NCBI RefSeq assembly: GCF_042658685.1
Contig: NZ_JBHSQY010000012.1
Direction: 5' to 3' (one strand)
Source of the DNA: Macrococcoides bohemicum
GTDB lineage: Bacteria; Bacillota; Bacilli; Staphylococcales; Staphylococcaceae
Length of the DNA stretch: 64,000 nt
Shown: in pieces, positions 26,466 through 34,737 of the stretch
Layout: each line of letters opens with the position of its first letter
Numbering within the stretch: the stretch's first letter is position 1
Translations under genes and position numbers: made by a program
The notes under the pieces: model-generated
The model's input: the letters and a program-made list of their open reading frames with translations, nothing else
Told to the model about the DNA's origin: nothing
Databases searched by the model: none

Positions 26466-28358
26466 TTGGCTACACAAAAAAAACGTGGTTTAATTATGGA
26501 ATATTTAACAACAGTTGACCATAAAAAAATTGCAATATTATATCTTATCATGGGTGGATTATTCTTCGCCATGGGTGGTATTGAAGCAATGATTATTCGA
26601 ATTCAACTTGCTGTTCCTGAAAATGATTTTGTTTCAGCAGGTCTATTTAATGAAATAATTACGATGCATGGTACAACAATGATTTTCTTAGCGGCTATGC
26701 CGTTATTATTCGCATTTATGAACGCTGTAGTACCTTTACAAATTGGTGCACGTGACGTAGCATTCCCATTCTTAAATGCATTAGGTTTTTGGTTATTCTT
26801 CTTTGGTGGAATATTCTTAAACTTATCTTGGTTCCTAGGTGGAGCACCTGACGCAGGTTGGACATCATATGCTTCATTATCTTTAGCATCACCTGGACAC
26901 GGTATTGATTTCTATGCTTTAGGTTTACAAATTTCTGGTGCTGGTACATTAATTGCAGGGATTAACTTTATGGTTACAATTATGAATATGCGTGCACCAG
27001 GTATGACATATATGCGTATGCCGTTATTTACATGGACAACGTTTGTTGCTTCAGTATTAATCGTATTCGCATTCCCACCACTTACTATCGGATTATTCTT
27101 ATTAATTTTCGATAGAATGTTTGGTACAGGATTCTTCGTAGTATCACAAGGTGGTAACACAATTATCTGGGAACATTTATTCTGGATTTTCGGTCACCCA
27201 GAAGTTTACATCTTAGTATTACCGGCATTCGGTATTTTCTCTGAGATTTTCGCTACATTTTCAAGAAAACGTTTATTCGGATATTCAGCGATGGTATTCG
27301 CTACAGTATTAATTGGTTTCTTAGGATTCATGGTTTGGGCTCACCACATGTTTACAGTAGGTATGGGTCCAACTGCAAACGCAATTTTCGCGGTTGCTAC
27401 TATGGCAATTGCAGTACCAACAGGTGTTAAGATCTTTAACTGGTTATTAACAATCTGGGGTGGTAGTATCGAATTTACGACGCCGATGCTTTATGCATTA
27501 GCATTTATTCCATCATTCGTTATGGGTGGAGTTACTGGTGTAATGCAAGCATCAGCGCCAGCTGACTATCAATATCATGATTCTTACTTTATCGTAGCGC
27601 ATTTCCATTACGTTATCGTTGGTGGGGTAGTATTCGCATTACTTGCAGGATTACATTTTTACTTCCCGTTAATGTTCGGTAAGATTTTAAACGAAAAATT
27701 AGGTAAAATTTCATTTGTTTTATTCGTAACAGGTTTCCATTTAACATTCCTAGTACAACATTTCTTAGGTTTATGGGGTATGCCAAGACGTGTATTCACA
27801 TACTTACCTGGTCAAGGTTACGATACATTTAACTTAGTATCTACGATCGGTGCATTAACGATGGCTGTGGCAGTAATTATCTTGTTAATTAACGTTGTGA
27901 TTACTTTAGCTAAAGCGCCAAAAGTAGGTCGCGATGCTTGGGGCGACGGTCGTACTTTAGAATGGTCACTTCCACAACCAACTCCATTCTACAACTTTGC
28001 TCAAACACCACTTGTTCGTGGTTTAGATGCGTTTGATTTAGAGAAAAAACAAGGTAACGGTGAGATTTTACCTGCTGAATCTTTAGGTGATATTCATATG
28101 CCTAATAATTCAATCTTGCCATTTATGCAATCACTTGGATTATTTGTAGCAGCTTTTGGTGCTTTATACTTAGCTGATGGTCAAAAATGGGCGTTAGATG
28201 CAGTAAAAGATTTACCAGTTCAACCTTGGGCTCCATTTGTATTAATTTTAGGTTTAGCGATTACAGCAGGCGCAATGATTGCGCGTTCACTAAAAGATGA
28301 TTTAGGATATCATATTACTAAAGATGAGCTAATTGAGTACGAAAGAGGTGTTAAATAA
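26466..28358 (+). CDS. ctaD: Cytochrome c oxidase subunit I
   Basis: The catalytic haem a/haem a3-CuB subunit. 630 residues, 12 core helices plus a C-terminal extension. MHGTTMIF has the low-spin haem ligand; GHPEVYIL (H244 and the cross-linked Y248) begins the CuB site; WAHHMFTVG gives the two further CuB His; HFHYVIVGG gives the a3 and a ligands. The segment YIL in HPEVYIL is the A-type oxidase signature for the K channel. TTG start with AAGGGAGG upstream. Its stop overlaps the ctaE start (TAATG). Confidence 0.96.
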   Translation: MATQKKRGLIMEYLTTVDHKKIAILYLIMGGLFFAMGGIEAMIIRIQLAVPENDFVSAGLFNEIITMHGTTMIFLAAMPLLFAFMNAVVPLQIGARDVAFPFLNALGFWLFFFGGIFLNLSWFLGGAPDAGWTSYASLSLASPGHGIDFYALGLQISGAGTLIAGINFMVTIMNMRAPGMTYMRMPLFTWTTFVASVLIVFAFPPLTIGLFLLIFDRMFGTGFFVVSQGGNTIIWEHLFWIFGHPEVYILVLPAFGIFSEIFATFSRKRLFGYSAMVFATVLIGFLGFMVWAHHMFTVGMGPTANAIFAVATMAIAVPTGVKIFNWLLTIWGGSIEFTTPMLYALAFIPSFVMGGVTGVMQASAPADYQYHDSYFIVAHFHYVIVGGVVFALLAGLHFYFPLMFGKILNEKLGKISFVLFVTGFHLTFLVQHFLGLWGMPRRVFTYLPGQGYDTFNLVSTIGALTMAVAVIILLINVVITLAKAPKVGRDAWGDGRTLEWSLPQPTPFYNFAQTPLVRGLDAFDLEKKQGNGEILPAESLGDIHMPNNSILPFMQSLGLFVAAFGALYLADGQKWALDAVKDLPVQPWAPFVLILGLAITAGAMIARSLKDDLGYHITKDELIEYERGVK

Positions 28359-28987
28359 TGGCACATCACGAAGAGAAAATGACGGCTGAAAGATGGCCAA
28401 GTCATCCTGAAACAGCTTCTTTAGAAGGTAAAAATAAGTTAGTAGGATTCTGGGTATTCCTTGGTGGAGAGACTGCATTATTCGCATCTTTATTCGCTAC
28501 TTACTTAGCATTAAAAGATCATGTCCCAAGTGAAGATCACCTTTTAGCAAAAGATTTATTCCATTTACCTTTAGCATTTGTTATGACGATGTTATTATTA
28601 ACATCTTCATTAACAAGTGTGTATGCGCTATATCATATGAAAAACTATGATTTCGGCAAAATGATTACATGGTTTATCGTTACTGTAATTTTAGGTTTAA
28701 GTTTCTTAGGTTTAGAAATTTATGAGTTCGCTAAATATATCCATCAAGGTCATACTTTCAGATCAAGTGCATTTGCTTCAGCCTTCTACTTCTTAGTAGG
28801 AACTCACGCATTCCACGTAATTATTGGATTGACTTGGATTATACTTTTAATCATCCGTAATATGAAACGTGGTTTAAGTGTATACAACGCTGCGAAGTTT
28901 AATACAGCTGCTTTATACTGGCATTTCATTGATGTCGTGTGGGTATTTATCTTCACAGTAGTTTACTTGTTAGGGGTGTTAGGATAA
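28358..28987 (+). CDS. ctaE: Cytochrome c oxidase subunit III
   Basis: 209 residues, five membrane helices, the short form found with bacillar caa3 and aa3 oxidases. LVGFWVFLGGETALFASLFATY and THAFHVIIGL...YWHFIDVVWVFIF are typical subunit III sequence. Overlaps ctaD and ctaF by one base at each end (TAATG), so translation is coupled. Confidence 0.94.
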   Translation: MAHHEEKMTAERWPSHPETASLEGKNKLVGFWVFLGGETALFASLFATYLALKDHVPSEDHLLAKDLFHLPLAFVMTMLLLTSSLTSVYALYHMKNYDFGKMITWFIVTVILGLSFLGLEIYEFAKYIHQGHTFRSSAFASAFYFLVGTHAFHVIIGLTWIILLIIRNMKRGLSVYNAAKFNTAALYWHFIDVVWVFIFTVVYLLGVLG

Positions 28988-29340
28988 TGTCAAATAAAAC
29001 TAACAACAACTTAAAGTTTAATCAGGAACGTAACAACTTCGAAAAAAGAACAAGAACTGAAGAAATGAGAATGCAGGTTACTACATTTGCTATAATGATT
29101 TTCTTGACATTAATTGCTTTTGCTATGGTTGCAGCTGGATTAAGTAAAGAATTTGTTATTCCTGCAGTATTATTAATGGCGTTAATTCAAGTCATACTTC
29201 AATTCTATTATTTCATGCATATGAAACATCCAGGTCATGGGACAGCTAAATTAATGATGCTTTCTGGATTGTTTATTGCTGGGACTTTTGTAATAACGGC
29301 TATATATATCACGTGGTTAGGTGAGCCATTATTAAAATAA
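28987..29340 (+). CDS. ctaF: Cytochrome c oxidase subunit IV
   Basis: A small membrane subunit of about 117 residues with three helices and a hydrophilic N-terminus. FYYFMHMKHPG is the typical subunit IVB motif. The longest frame starts at 28939 inside ctaE; the ATG at 28987 overlaps the ctaE stop and is the coupled start. It ends the oxidase block, with a terminator behind. Confidence 0.9.
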   Translation: MSNKTNNNLKFNQERNNFEKRTRTEEMRMQVTTFAIMIFLTLIAFAMVAAGLSKEFVIPAVLLMALIQVILQFYYFMHMKHPGHGTAKLMMLSGLFIAGTFVITAIYITWLGEPLLK

Positions 29341-29345
29341 TCAAT

Positions 29346-29376
29346 AAAAACTGAGACGATTGTCTCAGTTTTTTTA
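29346..29376 (+). terminator. Terminator of ctaB-F
   Basis: AAAAACTGAGAC, loop GATT, GTCTCAGTTTTTTT. ctaG after it probably has its own promoter; TATAAT lies at 29437-29442 with no good -35. Confidence 0.9.
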
Positions 29377-29471
29377 TTATCATGATTTCGTCAAGAATTT
29401 GATATATTTTATCCACTCATCTGCCATAATTTGCGTTATAATGGTGACAGTATATTTTATGGAGTGATAAT

Positions 29472-30425
29472 ATGGGTAGTATTCGTTCTATCTCAATTTT
29501 TGGATTTTTAGCAAACTGGAGTCCATTTTTCTTAGTTGCAATTATTTTTGCAACAATTGTCTTTTTCTTAATTACTGTGAAATGGTATAAAGATATCCCA
29601 GGAGGACGCCCTCTCAAGAGGTCAGAAGGTATCTTATTTGTCTTTTTAATGATATTACTTTATATCATGAAAGGTGCACCTATTGATTTACTTAGTCATA
29701 TTATTTTTAGCTTTCATATGTTACAGATGGCAATTATATTTTTATTAATGGTGCCGTTATTCTATTTTGCAATTCCAAATTACTTAATAGAATATGTAAT
29801 CAATCTTCCATATGTTAAGCCCGTATTTCAATTTATGACACGACCAATTATTGCACTCGTCACTTTTAATGCATTCTTTTCATTGTACCATTTACCGATT
29901 GTTTTAGATTTCTTAAAACAGAATGCAACACCGCATTCACTATATACGATTTTATTAACAATCACCGCTTTTACAATGTGGTATCCGATTTTTAATCAAA
30001 ATGCTGAAACAAAGAAACAGTTGTCTGGATTAATGAAATTAGGATATATTTTTGCAATCGGTGTATTGCTAACACCATCATGTGGATTGATTATCTTTGC
30101 TCAGCATCCAATGTATAGGACATATACAGATCCTAAAGCATGGATGAGCGCAATGAGTTTATGTGTGCCGACAGGAACATTAAATGATGTTTTACAAAAC
30201 TCAGGTATTAGTGGCCCACAATATTTTACTAATATGACACCTAAAGATGATCAGCAAACAGGTGGTGTTATCATGAAAGTATTACAAGAAATATTTTTTG
30301 GTTTTATGTTCTATTATATTTTCGTCAACTGGTCTCGTTCTGAACGATTAGATCCTGACGAAATTACTCGTCTGAGTTTAGAAGAAAAAAGAAAGCAAGA
30401 TGCATATTTCAGAGAATTTGAATAG
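29472..30425 (+). CDS. ctaG: CtaG-type cytochrome c oxidase assembly factor
   Basis: 317 residues, about seven membrane helices, of the bacillar caa3_CtaG family, unrelated to the proteobacterial CtaG/Cox11. Conserved elements include a His in SHIIFSFHMLQMAI and MAIIFLLMVPLFYFAIPNYLI, plus AQHPMYRTY and LGGxx-like PQ/GGVIMKV near the C-terminus. It is needed for active caa3 oxidase in Bacillus. GGAGTG precedes the ATG; ctaM follows after 9 bases. Confidence 0.9.
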   Translation: MGSIRSISIFGFLANWSPFFLVAIIFATIVFFLITVKWYKDIPGGRPLKRSEGILFVFLMILLYIMKGAPIDLLSHIIFSFHMLQMAIIFLLMVPLFYFAIPNYLIEYVINLPYVKPVFQFMTRPIIALVTFNAFFSLYHLPIVLDFLKQNATPHSLYTILLTITAFTMWYPIFNQNAETKKQLSGLMKLGYIFAIGVLLTPSCGLIIFAQHPMYRTYTDPKAWMSAMSLCVPTGTLNDVLQNSGISGPQYFTNMTPKDDQQTGGVIMKVLQEIFFGFMFYYIFVNWSRSERLDPDEITRLSLEEKRKQDAYFREFE

Positions 30426-30434
30426 GGGGACAAT

Positions 30435-30896
30435 ATGAGTTTACCAATCTTACCAACAATCAGTACTACATTTATTGTCATCAGTGCTATACTTGTCGCT
30501 ATCGGCTGGTATTTGGTGGCTAAAGGACGAATTGAAGCACATAAAAAAGTGATGCTCGCAGCTGGTGTTGCAGCGACAATCTTCTTTATTATCTATGCTT
30601 CAAGAACAATTTTTATCGGCAATACATCATTTGGTGGCCCGGATAATATTAAAATTTATTATACTGTATTTTTAATTTTTCACATTACTTTAGCAACAAT
30701 CGGTGCTGTAATGGGGATATTAAATATTTATACAGGTTTGAAAGATAAACTTAATATTCATAGAAAATTTGGACCGATTACATCAATCATTTGGTTTTTC
30801 ACAGCTATTACTGGTGTAGCGGTATATCTTTTACTTTATGTTTTTTACCGTGGTGGTGAAACAACTTCAGTAATTAAAGCAATATTAGGATTTTAA
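30435..30896 (+). CDS. ctaM: DUF420 oxidase maturation protein CtaM (YozB-like)
   Basis: 153 residues, four to five membrane helices, DUF420. Conserved KKVMLAAGVAA..FFIIYASR and HITLATIGAVMGI...KLNIHRKFG, with His residues placed as in the family. In S. aureus the gene next to ctaB, ctaM, is required for the aa3-type quinol oxidase; here it sits behind ctaG. It may serve caa3, an aa3 quinol oxidase elsewhere, or both. AGGGGGAC precedes the ATG. Confidence 0.85.
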   Translation: MSLPILPTISTTFIVISAILVAIGWYLVAKGRIEAHKKVMLAAGVAATIFFIIYASRTIFIGNTSFGGPDNIKIYYTVFLIFHITLATIGAVMGILNIYTGLKDKLNIHRKFGPITSIIWFFTAITGVAVYLLLYVFYRGGETTSVIKAILGF

Positions 30897-30979
30897 AAAG
30901 AGGCTGGGAAAGAAGTGTTCCGCCGTTTAAGCTGTTAAACTGAAGAGGGTTAAGACTTATGTCTCACCCTCTTTTTTAT
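30894..30979. repeat. Staphylococcal-type intergenic GAGGCTGGGA element containing a terminator
   Basis: The element runs from AAAAAGAGGCTGGGA to TCTCACCCTCTTTTTT, so its ends are imperfect inverted repeats. Nested at 30943-30973 is a strong hairpin (AAGAGGGT..AGAC, TTAT, GTCT.ACCCTCTT) with six T. GAGGCTGGGACATAA-like sequences are common between genes in staphylococci, from memory. It ends ctaG-ctaM and, being symmetric, can end the minus-strand permease. Confidence 0.65.
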
Positions 30980-30989
30980 ATTAATTAAG

Positions 30990-32039
30990 TTAAATTTTTA
31001 TATTCGTTTTTATAGCACCTGATTCAATAATCGTTAAAATAATAATTAACAGAATTGGACCGATAAAGAACCCTACAAAACCCATTAATTTTAATCCGAT
31101 ATACATTGCAATTAATGTAGGTAAAGGACTAAGTCCAACACCGTTACCCATAATTTTAGGTTCTAATACTTTACGCTGCACGAGTAAAAATGTTGAAAGT
31201 ACGATTAATTTTAATGCTAATCCAATATCTCCTGTCACATATGCGTAAATTGCCCATGGTATCGTTATGCCGGTAGCTCCAATAATAGGCAATAGATCGA
31301 CAAGACAAATAATAAATGACAATACAAGTGCATTTTTAGGCGTAATAAATAATAATCCGATAAATGTAAAAAACCAAGTAATTCCTGAAAGAATAACAGC
31401 AGCACGCATCATCCCAAAGATGGAGGACGTAACGCGGTTCCAGACAAAACTAGTCTTGTTGTAGGTTTTATCATACATATGGTTTCTTATAAAGTGGTGC
31501 ATCTTAGGAATTTCTAACATAAATAAAAATAAAGCTACGAGAAATACTAAACCTGAAATAAATGTCTCTGGTAGACTCGCTACAAGTGCAGTTATGCGCT
31601 CTACATTAAAATAATTTAAAATTGAATCTCGCATTGAAAATAAGAATTTCTGGATCTCGTCAAATAAGGAAGATGCGATACTATCCGGAATGTTCTTAGA
31701 AATTTTTATTTCTACATTGTCCCATACTGCCATCAAATTGTTCATCTTATTCGGTAAATCTTTAGAGAACTGAATGACATGTTCAATTAATTTTGTAAGA
31801 AAGAAATAAGTAAATAATAGTATTGAAACAAGTATCGTAGAGTATATGATTGTAACACTCCATCTTCTGCTTCCGACTTTCTTCTCAAGTATTTTAACAA
31901 AAGGTTCTATCATCAAAGCAATTACTAAAGCTAAGATGAGAGGAATTGAAATTGGGATAATAAAATATAAAAAAAGTATTGCAATAGCGATTAAAGAAAT
32001 AATGAGTAAAGTGCGTTTATTCAGCCATTTTTTTACCAT
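30990..32039 (-). CDS. AI-2E family transporter (YtvI/PerM-like permease)
   Basis: 349 residues, about eight membrane helices in the AI-2E (DUF20) arrangement: two N-terminal helices, one helix, a long hydrophilic stretch (about 85-165), then a C-terminal cluster with PIIGATGITIPW and LEPKIMGNGVGLSPLPTLIAMYIG, the family signature. Substrate is unknown; AI-2, Na+/H+ antiport and other roles have been reported for relatives. GAGGTGATG precedes the ATG. yugN lies upstream behind a terminator. Confidence 0.85.
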   Translation of the reverse strand: MVKKWLNKRTLLIISLIAIAILFLYFIIPISIPLILALVIALMIEPFVKILEKKVGSRRWSVTIIYSTILVSILLFTYFFLTKLIEHVIQFSKDLPNKMNNLMAVWDNVEIKISKNIPDSIASSLFDEIQKFLFSMRDSILNYFNVERITALVASLPETFISGLVFLVALFLFMLEIPKMHHFIRNHMYDKTYNKTSFVWNRVTSSIFGMMRAAVILSGITWFFTFIGLLFITPKNALVLSFIICLVDLLPIIGATGITIPWAIYAYVTGDIGLALKLIVLSTFLLVQRKVLEPKIMGNGVGLSPLPTLIAMYIGLKLMGFVGFFIGPILLIIILTIIESGAIKTNIKI

Positions 32040-32061
32040 GACATCACCTCTTCTTTGGTAA

Positions 32062-32098
32062 TAAAAAGAGCGTGAGACAAATGAATTTGTTCACGCTT
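32062..32098 (-). terminator. Terminator of yugN (minus strand)
   Basis: On the minus strand AAGCGTGA.CAAAT, loop, ATTTG..TCACGCT then C and TTTTTATT. Its sequence GAGCGTGAGACA resembles the element at 30894-30979. Confidence 0.75.
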
Positions 32099-32110
32099 AG
32101 TTAACTAGAA

Positions 32111-32470
32111 TTATGCTTGAATTGCTTTAATATCATTATAGATGCTAGTAATCGTACGTTTACAATGTTCAACTAATGCATCACTAAAATATTCATCTTC
32201 TCCGTATTCAACACCAGTTGGATAATAGTGTTTACCTAAATATGGATCCATCATTTGCAAAGTAGCATTTCTAGCGCCAACATCACCATCAATAGCGTAA
32301 CCAGGAATACGTAAATAATAAATACCTTCTGATAATTCATATTTTAAATCATAAGTAGCACGTTCAAAATCCCAATGGCCCCCTAATACTAAACCATGTT
32401 TATTCATTACATGCTGGATTAAAGATTGTTCAGCTACGATTGTTTCAATCCCTGAATTTGTGAATACCAT
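32111..32470 (-). CDS. yugN: YugN-like family protein
   Basis: 119 residues, soluble, mixed alpha/beta. GGHWDFERATYDLKYE, YYLRIPGYA and HYYPTGVEYGEDEYF are the conserved segments of the YugN-like family (PF08868), of unknown role. GGGAGGAAC precedes the ATG. Monocistronic, with a terminator before the permease gene. Confidence 0.85.
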   Translation of the reverse strand: MVFTNSGIETIVAEQSLIQHVMNKHGLVLGGHWDFERATYDLKYELSEGIYYLRIPGYAIDGDVGARNATLQMMDPYLGKHYYPTGVEYGEDEYFSDALVEHCKRTITSIYNDIKAIQA

Positions 32471-32557
32471 TCTAAGTTCCTCCCTAAATCATTCTATCTT
32501 CAATTTTAAGATAAAATTGCTATTGATGCAATCGAATATTCATTTCATTTCAAATAA

Positions 32558-32566
32558 TGTTAGAAT
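32558..32566 (+). promoter_or_regulatory. Extended -10 promoter for the CAP-ylbF operon
   Basis: TGT then TAGAAT at 32558-32566, 33 bases before the TTG start; no good -35 is visible. Confidence 0.35.
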
Positions 32567-32598
32567 AGTGTTAAGAAATAGAAAAAGAAGGTGTGTTT

Positions 32599-33678
32599 TT
32601 GAAAAGTATTTTAATTAAACTTCTGCTAATCTTTTTAATGGGTGTATTTTTATTTTATTTATTTTATTCACCTTCATTAAAATTTGATGTATTAGAAAAT
32701 CCTGCAAAAGAGAAGATTTCAAATGAAGATATTAAACCTTCATCTAAGAATACAGTGAAAAGACCAAAACTTAGTAAAGGTCTTGGAGTTTACATCGGTA
32801 AAAATATAGATCAGTTTACAGATAAATATGGTTATCCAAAGCGTATTTATGATTCAAATTTTAATTACAAGAATTTTGTCTATGAGTTTAAAAATCAATA
32901 TTACATACTTGGTGTCAGTAATAAAAAAATTGTAATGGCTTATGCAACTGGTAAACATGCAAAAAGTTATCCATTTAAAATTGGACAAAGTGCAGATAAT
33001 ATCTTTAATGGGAATGCGATTGTAAGTGAGCCGATAATAAAAACAAACCAGGCTGAATATCAGTTTCAGTTAACCGAAGTAGATATTAAAACACAGACTT
33101 TAATACAATATGATGATATTTTTGTACAAGTTTATATTGATAGAATTTCTAATAAAGTTATGGCGATGCGTTATATAGCGCCAGATACACTTGTTCAAAT
33201 GCAACCTTATGCGATGAGTAGTAAAGGTAAAACGATAGAGAAGACAGCTAATAAAGAAATTCACACTAAAGATGAAGTTGCAATAAACAGTAATAAAGTA
33301 CTGACAATGTTTGAAATCACAAATTATATGCGTAGTATTAATGGAAGACAGCCACTTGAAACTAACGAATTAATCAATCATGTAGCGCAATTTCAGGTCG
33401 CTTCCTTAAACAGGGAAAAACAAAAGAAGGTAAAGCAGGTAGAGGATGAAATCGGTAGTGAATTAAATAAGCTGGATATTAAATATTTACATTTATCTCA
33501 AAATATCGCTTTTAATTTTGATGATGTTCCAAGTTTAATCAATAGCTGGTTAAACTCTGATGAACATAGAGAAAATATGCTATACAGAAATATTAATGAA
33601 ATGGGTGGAGGCATTTCTGATTCGTATTATTCATTAATTTTTATTAACAATGAAAAGAGAGTTACACATATAGATTAG
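32599..33678 (+). CDS. CAP-domain (SCP-like) extracellular protein
   Basis: About 359 residues. An N-terminal membrane anchor or signal (LLLIFLMGVFLFYLFY) is followed by a region like the CAP-associated N-terminal domain (about 60-200; GVYIGKNIDQFTDKYGYPKRIY) and a C-terminal CAP domain (about 235-359; EITNYMRSINGRQPLE, HLSQNIAF, LINSWLNSDEHRENML). Similar to Bacillus YlbC; function unknown. AAGAAGGTG would touch a GTG at 32593, so the TTG at 32599 is chosen. ylbF follows after 11 bases. Confidence 0.82.
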   Translation: MKSILIKLLLIFLMGVFLFYLFYSPSLKFDVLENPAKEKISNEDIKPSSKNTVKRPKLSKGLGVYIGKNIDQFTDKYGYPKRIYDSNFNYKNFVYEFKNQYYILGVSNKKIVMAYATGKHAKSYPFKIGQSADNIFNGNAIVSEPIIKTNQAEYQFQLTEVDIKTQTLIQYDDIFVQVYIDRISNKVMAMRYIAPDTLVQMQPYAMSSKGKTIEKTANKEIHTKDEVAINSNKVLTMFEITNYMRSINGRQPLETNELINHVAQFQVASLNREKQKKVKQVEDEIGSELNKLDIKYLHLSQNIAFNFDDVPSLINSWLNSDEHRENMLYRNINEMGGGISDSYYSLIFINNEKRVTHID

Positions 33679-33689
33679 GAAGTGGAATT

Positions 33690-34112
33690 ATGATTTATGA
33701 TAGAGATGTTTTGGAAGTTATGGATTATGCAGATGAATTAAATGATATGATTCTTCAAAGTGAGTCATATCAAGCGTATAAAAAAGCTTATGTAGACTTA
33801 AGTATAAATGAAGACGTACAGCTGTTAAAAAAAGAACTCATCCGTTTAAAAGAAAGATATGATGAAGTTAACCGATTTGGTCGATATCATCCAGATTATC
33901 AGAGTGTAATGCTTGAAACGAGAAGGAAGAAAAAAGAATATGATATGCATCCTGAAGTGGCTCAGGTGAAACGACTTGAAACACAATTACAAACTTTACT
34001 GGATGAAGTGCTCGTCATTATTGCTTCGTCTGTTTCAGCAGAAGTAAAGGTAGAAAAAGGTAATCCATTTTTTGAATCCCATACATGCAGCAGTGGATGC
34101 GGTTGTAGTTAG
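33690..34112 (+). CDS. ylbF: YlbF family regulator (RNase Y complex)
   Basis: 140 residues, helical DUF964 fold (YDRDVLEVMDYADELNDMILQSESYQAYKKA), ending in a cysteine cluster C-SSG-C-G-C. In Bacillus, YlbF with YmcA and YaaT forms the Y-complex that steers RNase Y in mRNA processing; that complex binds [4Fe-4S] clusters, and the terminal Cys here fit a ligand set. Coupled in an operon with the CAP gene and the next gene (9 bases downstream). Confidence 0.9.
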   Translation: MIYDRDVLEVMDYADELNDMILQSESYQAYKKAYVDLSINEDVQLLKKELIRLKERYDEVNRFGRYHPDYQSVMLETRRKKKEYDMHPEVAQVKRLETQLQTLLDEVLVIIASSVSAEVKVEKGNPFFESHTCSSGCGCS

Positions 34113-34121
34113 GAGGTTTTT

Positions 34122-34706
34122 ATGGAGGTAAATGAGAAGAAACTTATTTCTAAATGGGAAAAGAAAATTAAATTTCTGAACCGCGCGGATGAAAATTTAT
34201 TTAAAGCCAAAAAAAGTGATTTAATTTTTGTCCCGATATTTGAAAAATTTCTTGGTAACTATGTAACTATAAAATATCATCAAAAAGTATTATGTATTGG
34301 ATGCCATACCGGTAAATGGGTGAATAGTATTGACCAGCAGACAAATATAAAAGGTTATATTCTGGATCAGTCTATACGAAATTTGCAAACTTCAATGCAT
34401 ATATATCCTCATTTTAATTATGAAATAGCTTCCAGTAACGCATTACCTTATAAAGATAAGAAGTTTCATTATATATTAATTAATAAACCTTTTGATACTT
34501 TTCTTGAAAAAGAAGAACTTATTAAAGAATTTCAAAGAATAATGAAGAAAAAAGGAAAAATTATTTTTTACTATAAAATTAATCTCTTTTTTAACAGAAG
34601 ACAACAGCTGGAAAAAATGTTTGAAGCTGTGGATTTACAAATTGAAAATGTAACGCATTACCGAGGTATTGAAATATATGAAATAAAAAATAAAGGAATG
34701 GCTTAA
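34122..34706 (+). CDS. Methyltransferase-like protein with degenerate SAM motif
   Basis: 194 residues, basic. VLCIGCHTGKWV at 56-67 lies where class I SAM methyltransferases have V-D-G-x-G-x-G, but the acidic residue and the last Gly are replaced by Cys and Lys. YILDQS would be motif II, and SNALPYKDKKFHYILIN resembles the post-II/III region, then EELIKEFQRIMKKKGKIIFYY the family's helix and beta-5. A Rossmann fold is likely; activity is doubtful. AGGAGG precedes the ATG. The gene is A-rich and I do not recognise a named orthologue. Confidence 0.6.
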   Translation: MEVNEKKLISKWEKKIKFLNRADENLFKAKKSDLIFVPIFEKFLGNYVTIKYHQKVLCIGCHTGKWVNSIDQQTNIKGYILDQSIRNLQTSMHIYPHFNYEIASSNALPYKDKKFHYILINKPFDTFLEKEELIKEFQRIMKKKGKIIFYYKINLFFNRRQQLEKMFEAVDLQIENVTHYRGIEIYEIKNKGMA

Positions 34707-34721
34707 TCTAGCCGTTCCTTT
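34692..34721. terminator. Hairpin between the ylbF operon and the GDPD gene
   Basis: AAAGGAA.GGCT, loop TAATCT, AGCC.TTCCTTT. The T-run is weak on the + strand but U-rich on the minus strand, where it would end the GDPD gene. Confidence 0.6.
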
Positions 34722-34737
34722 ATCTAATGAATTAAAC

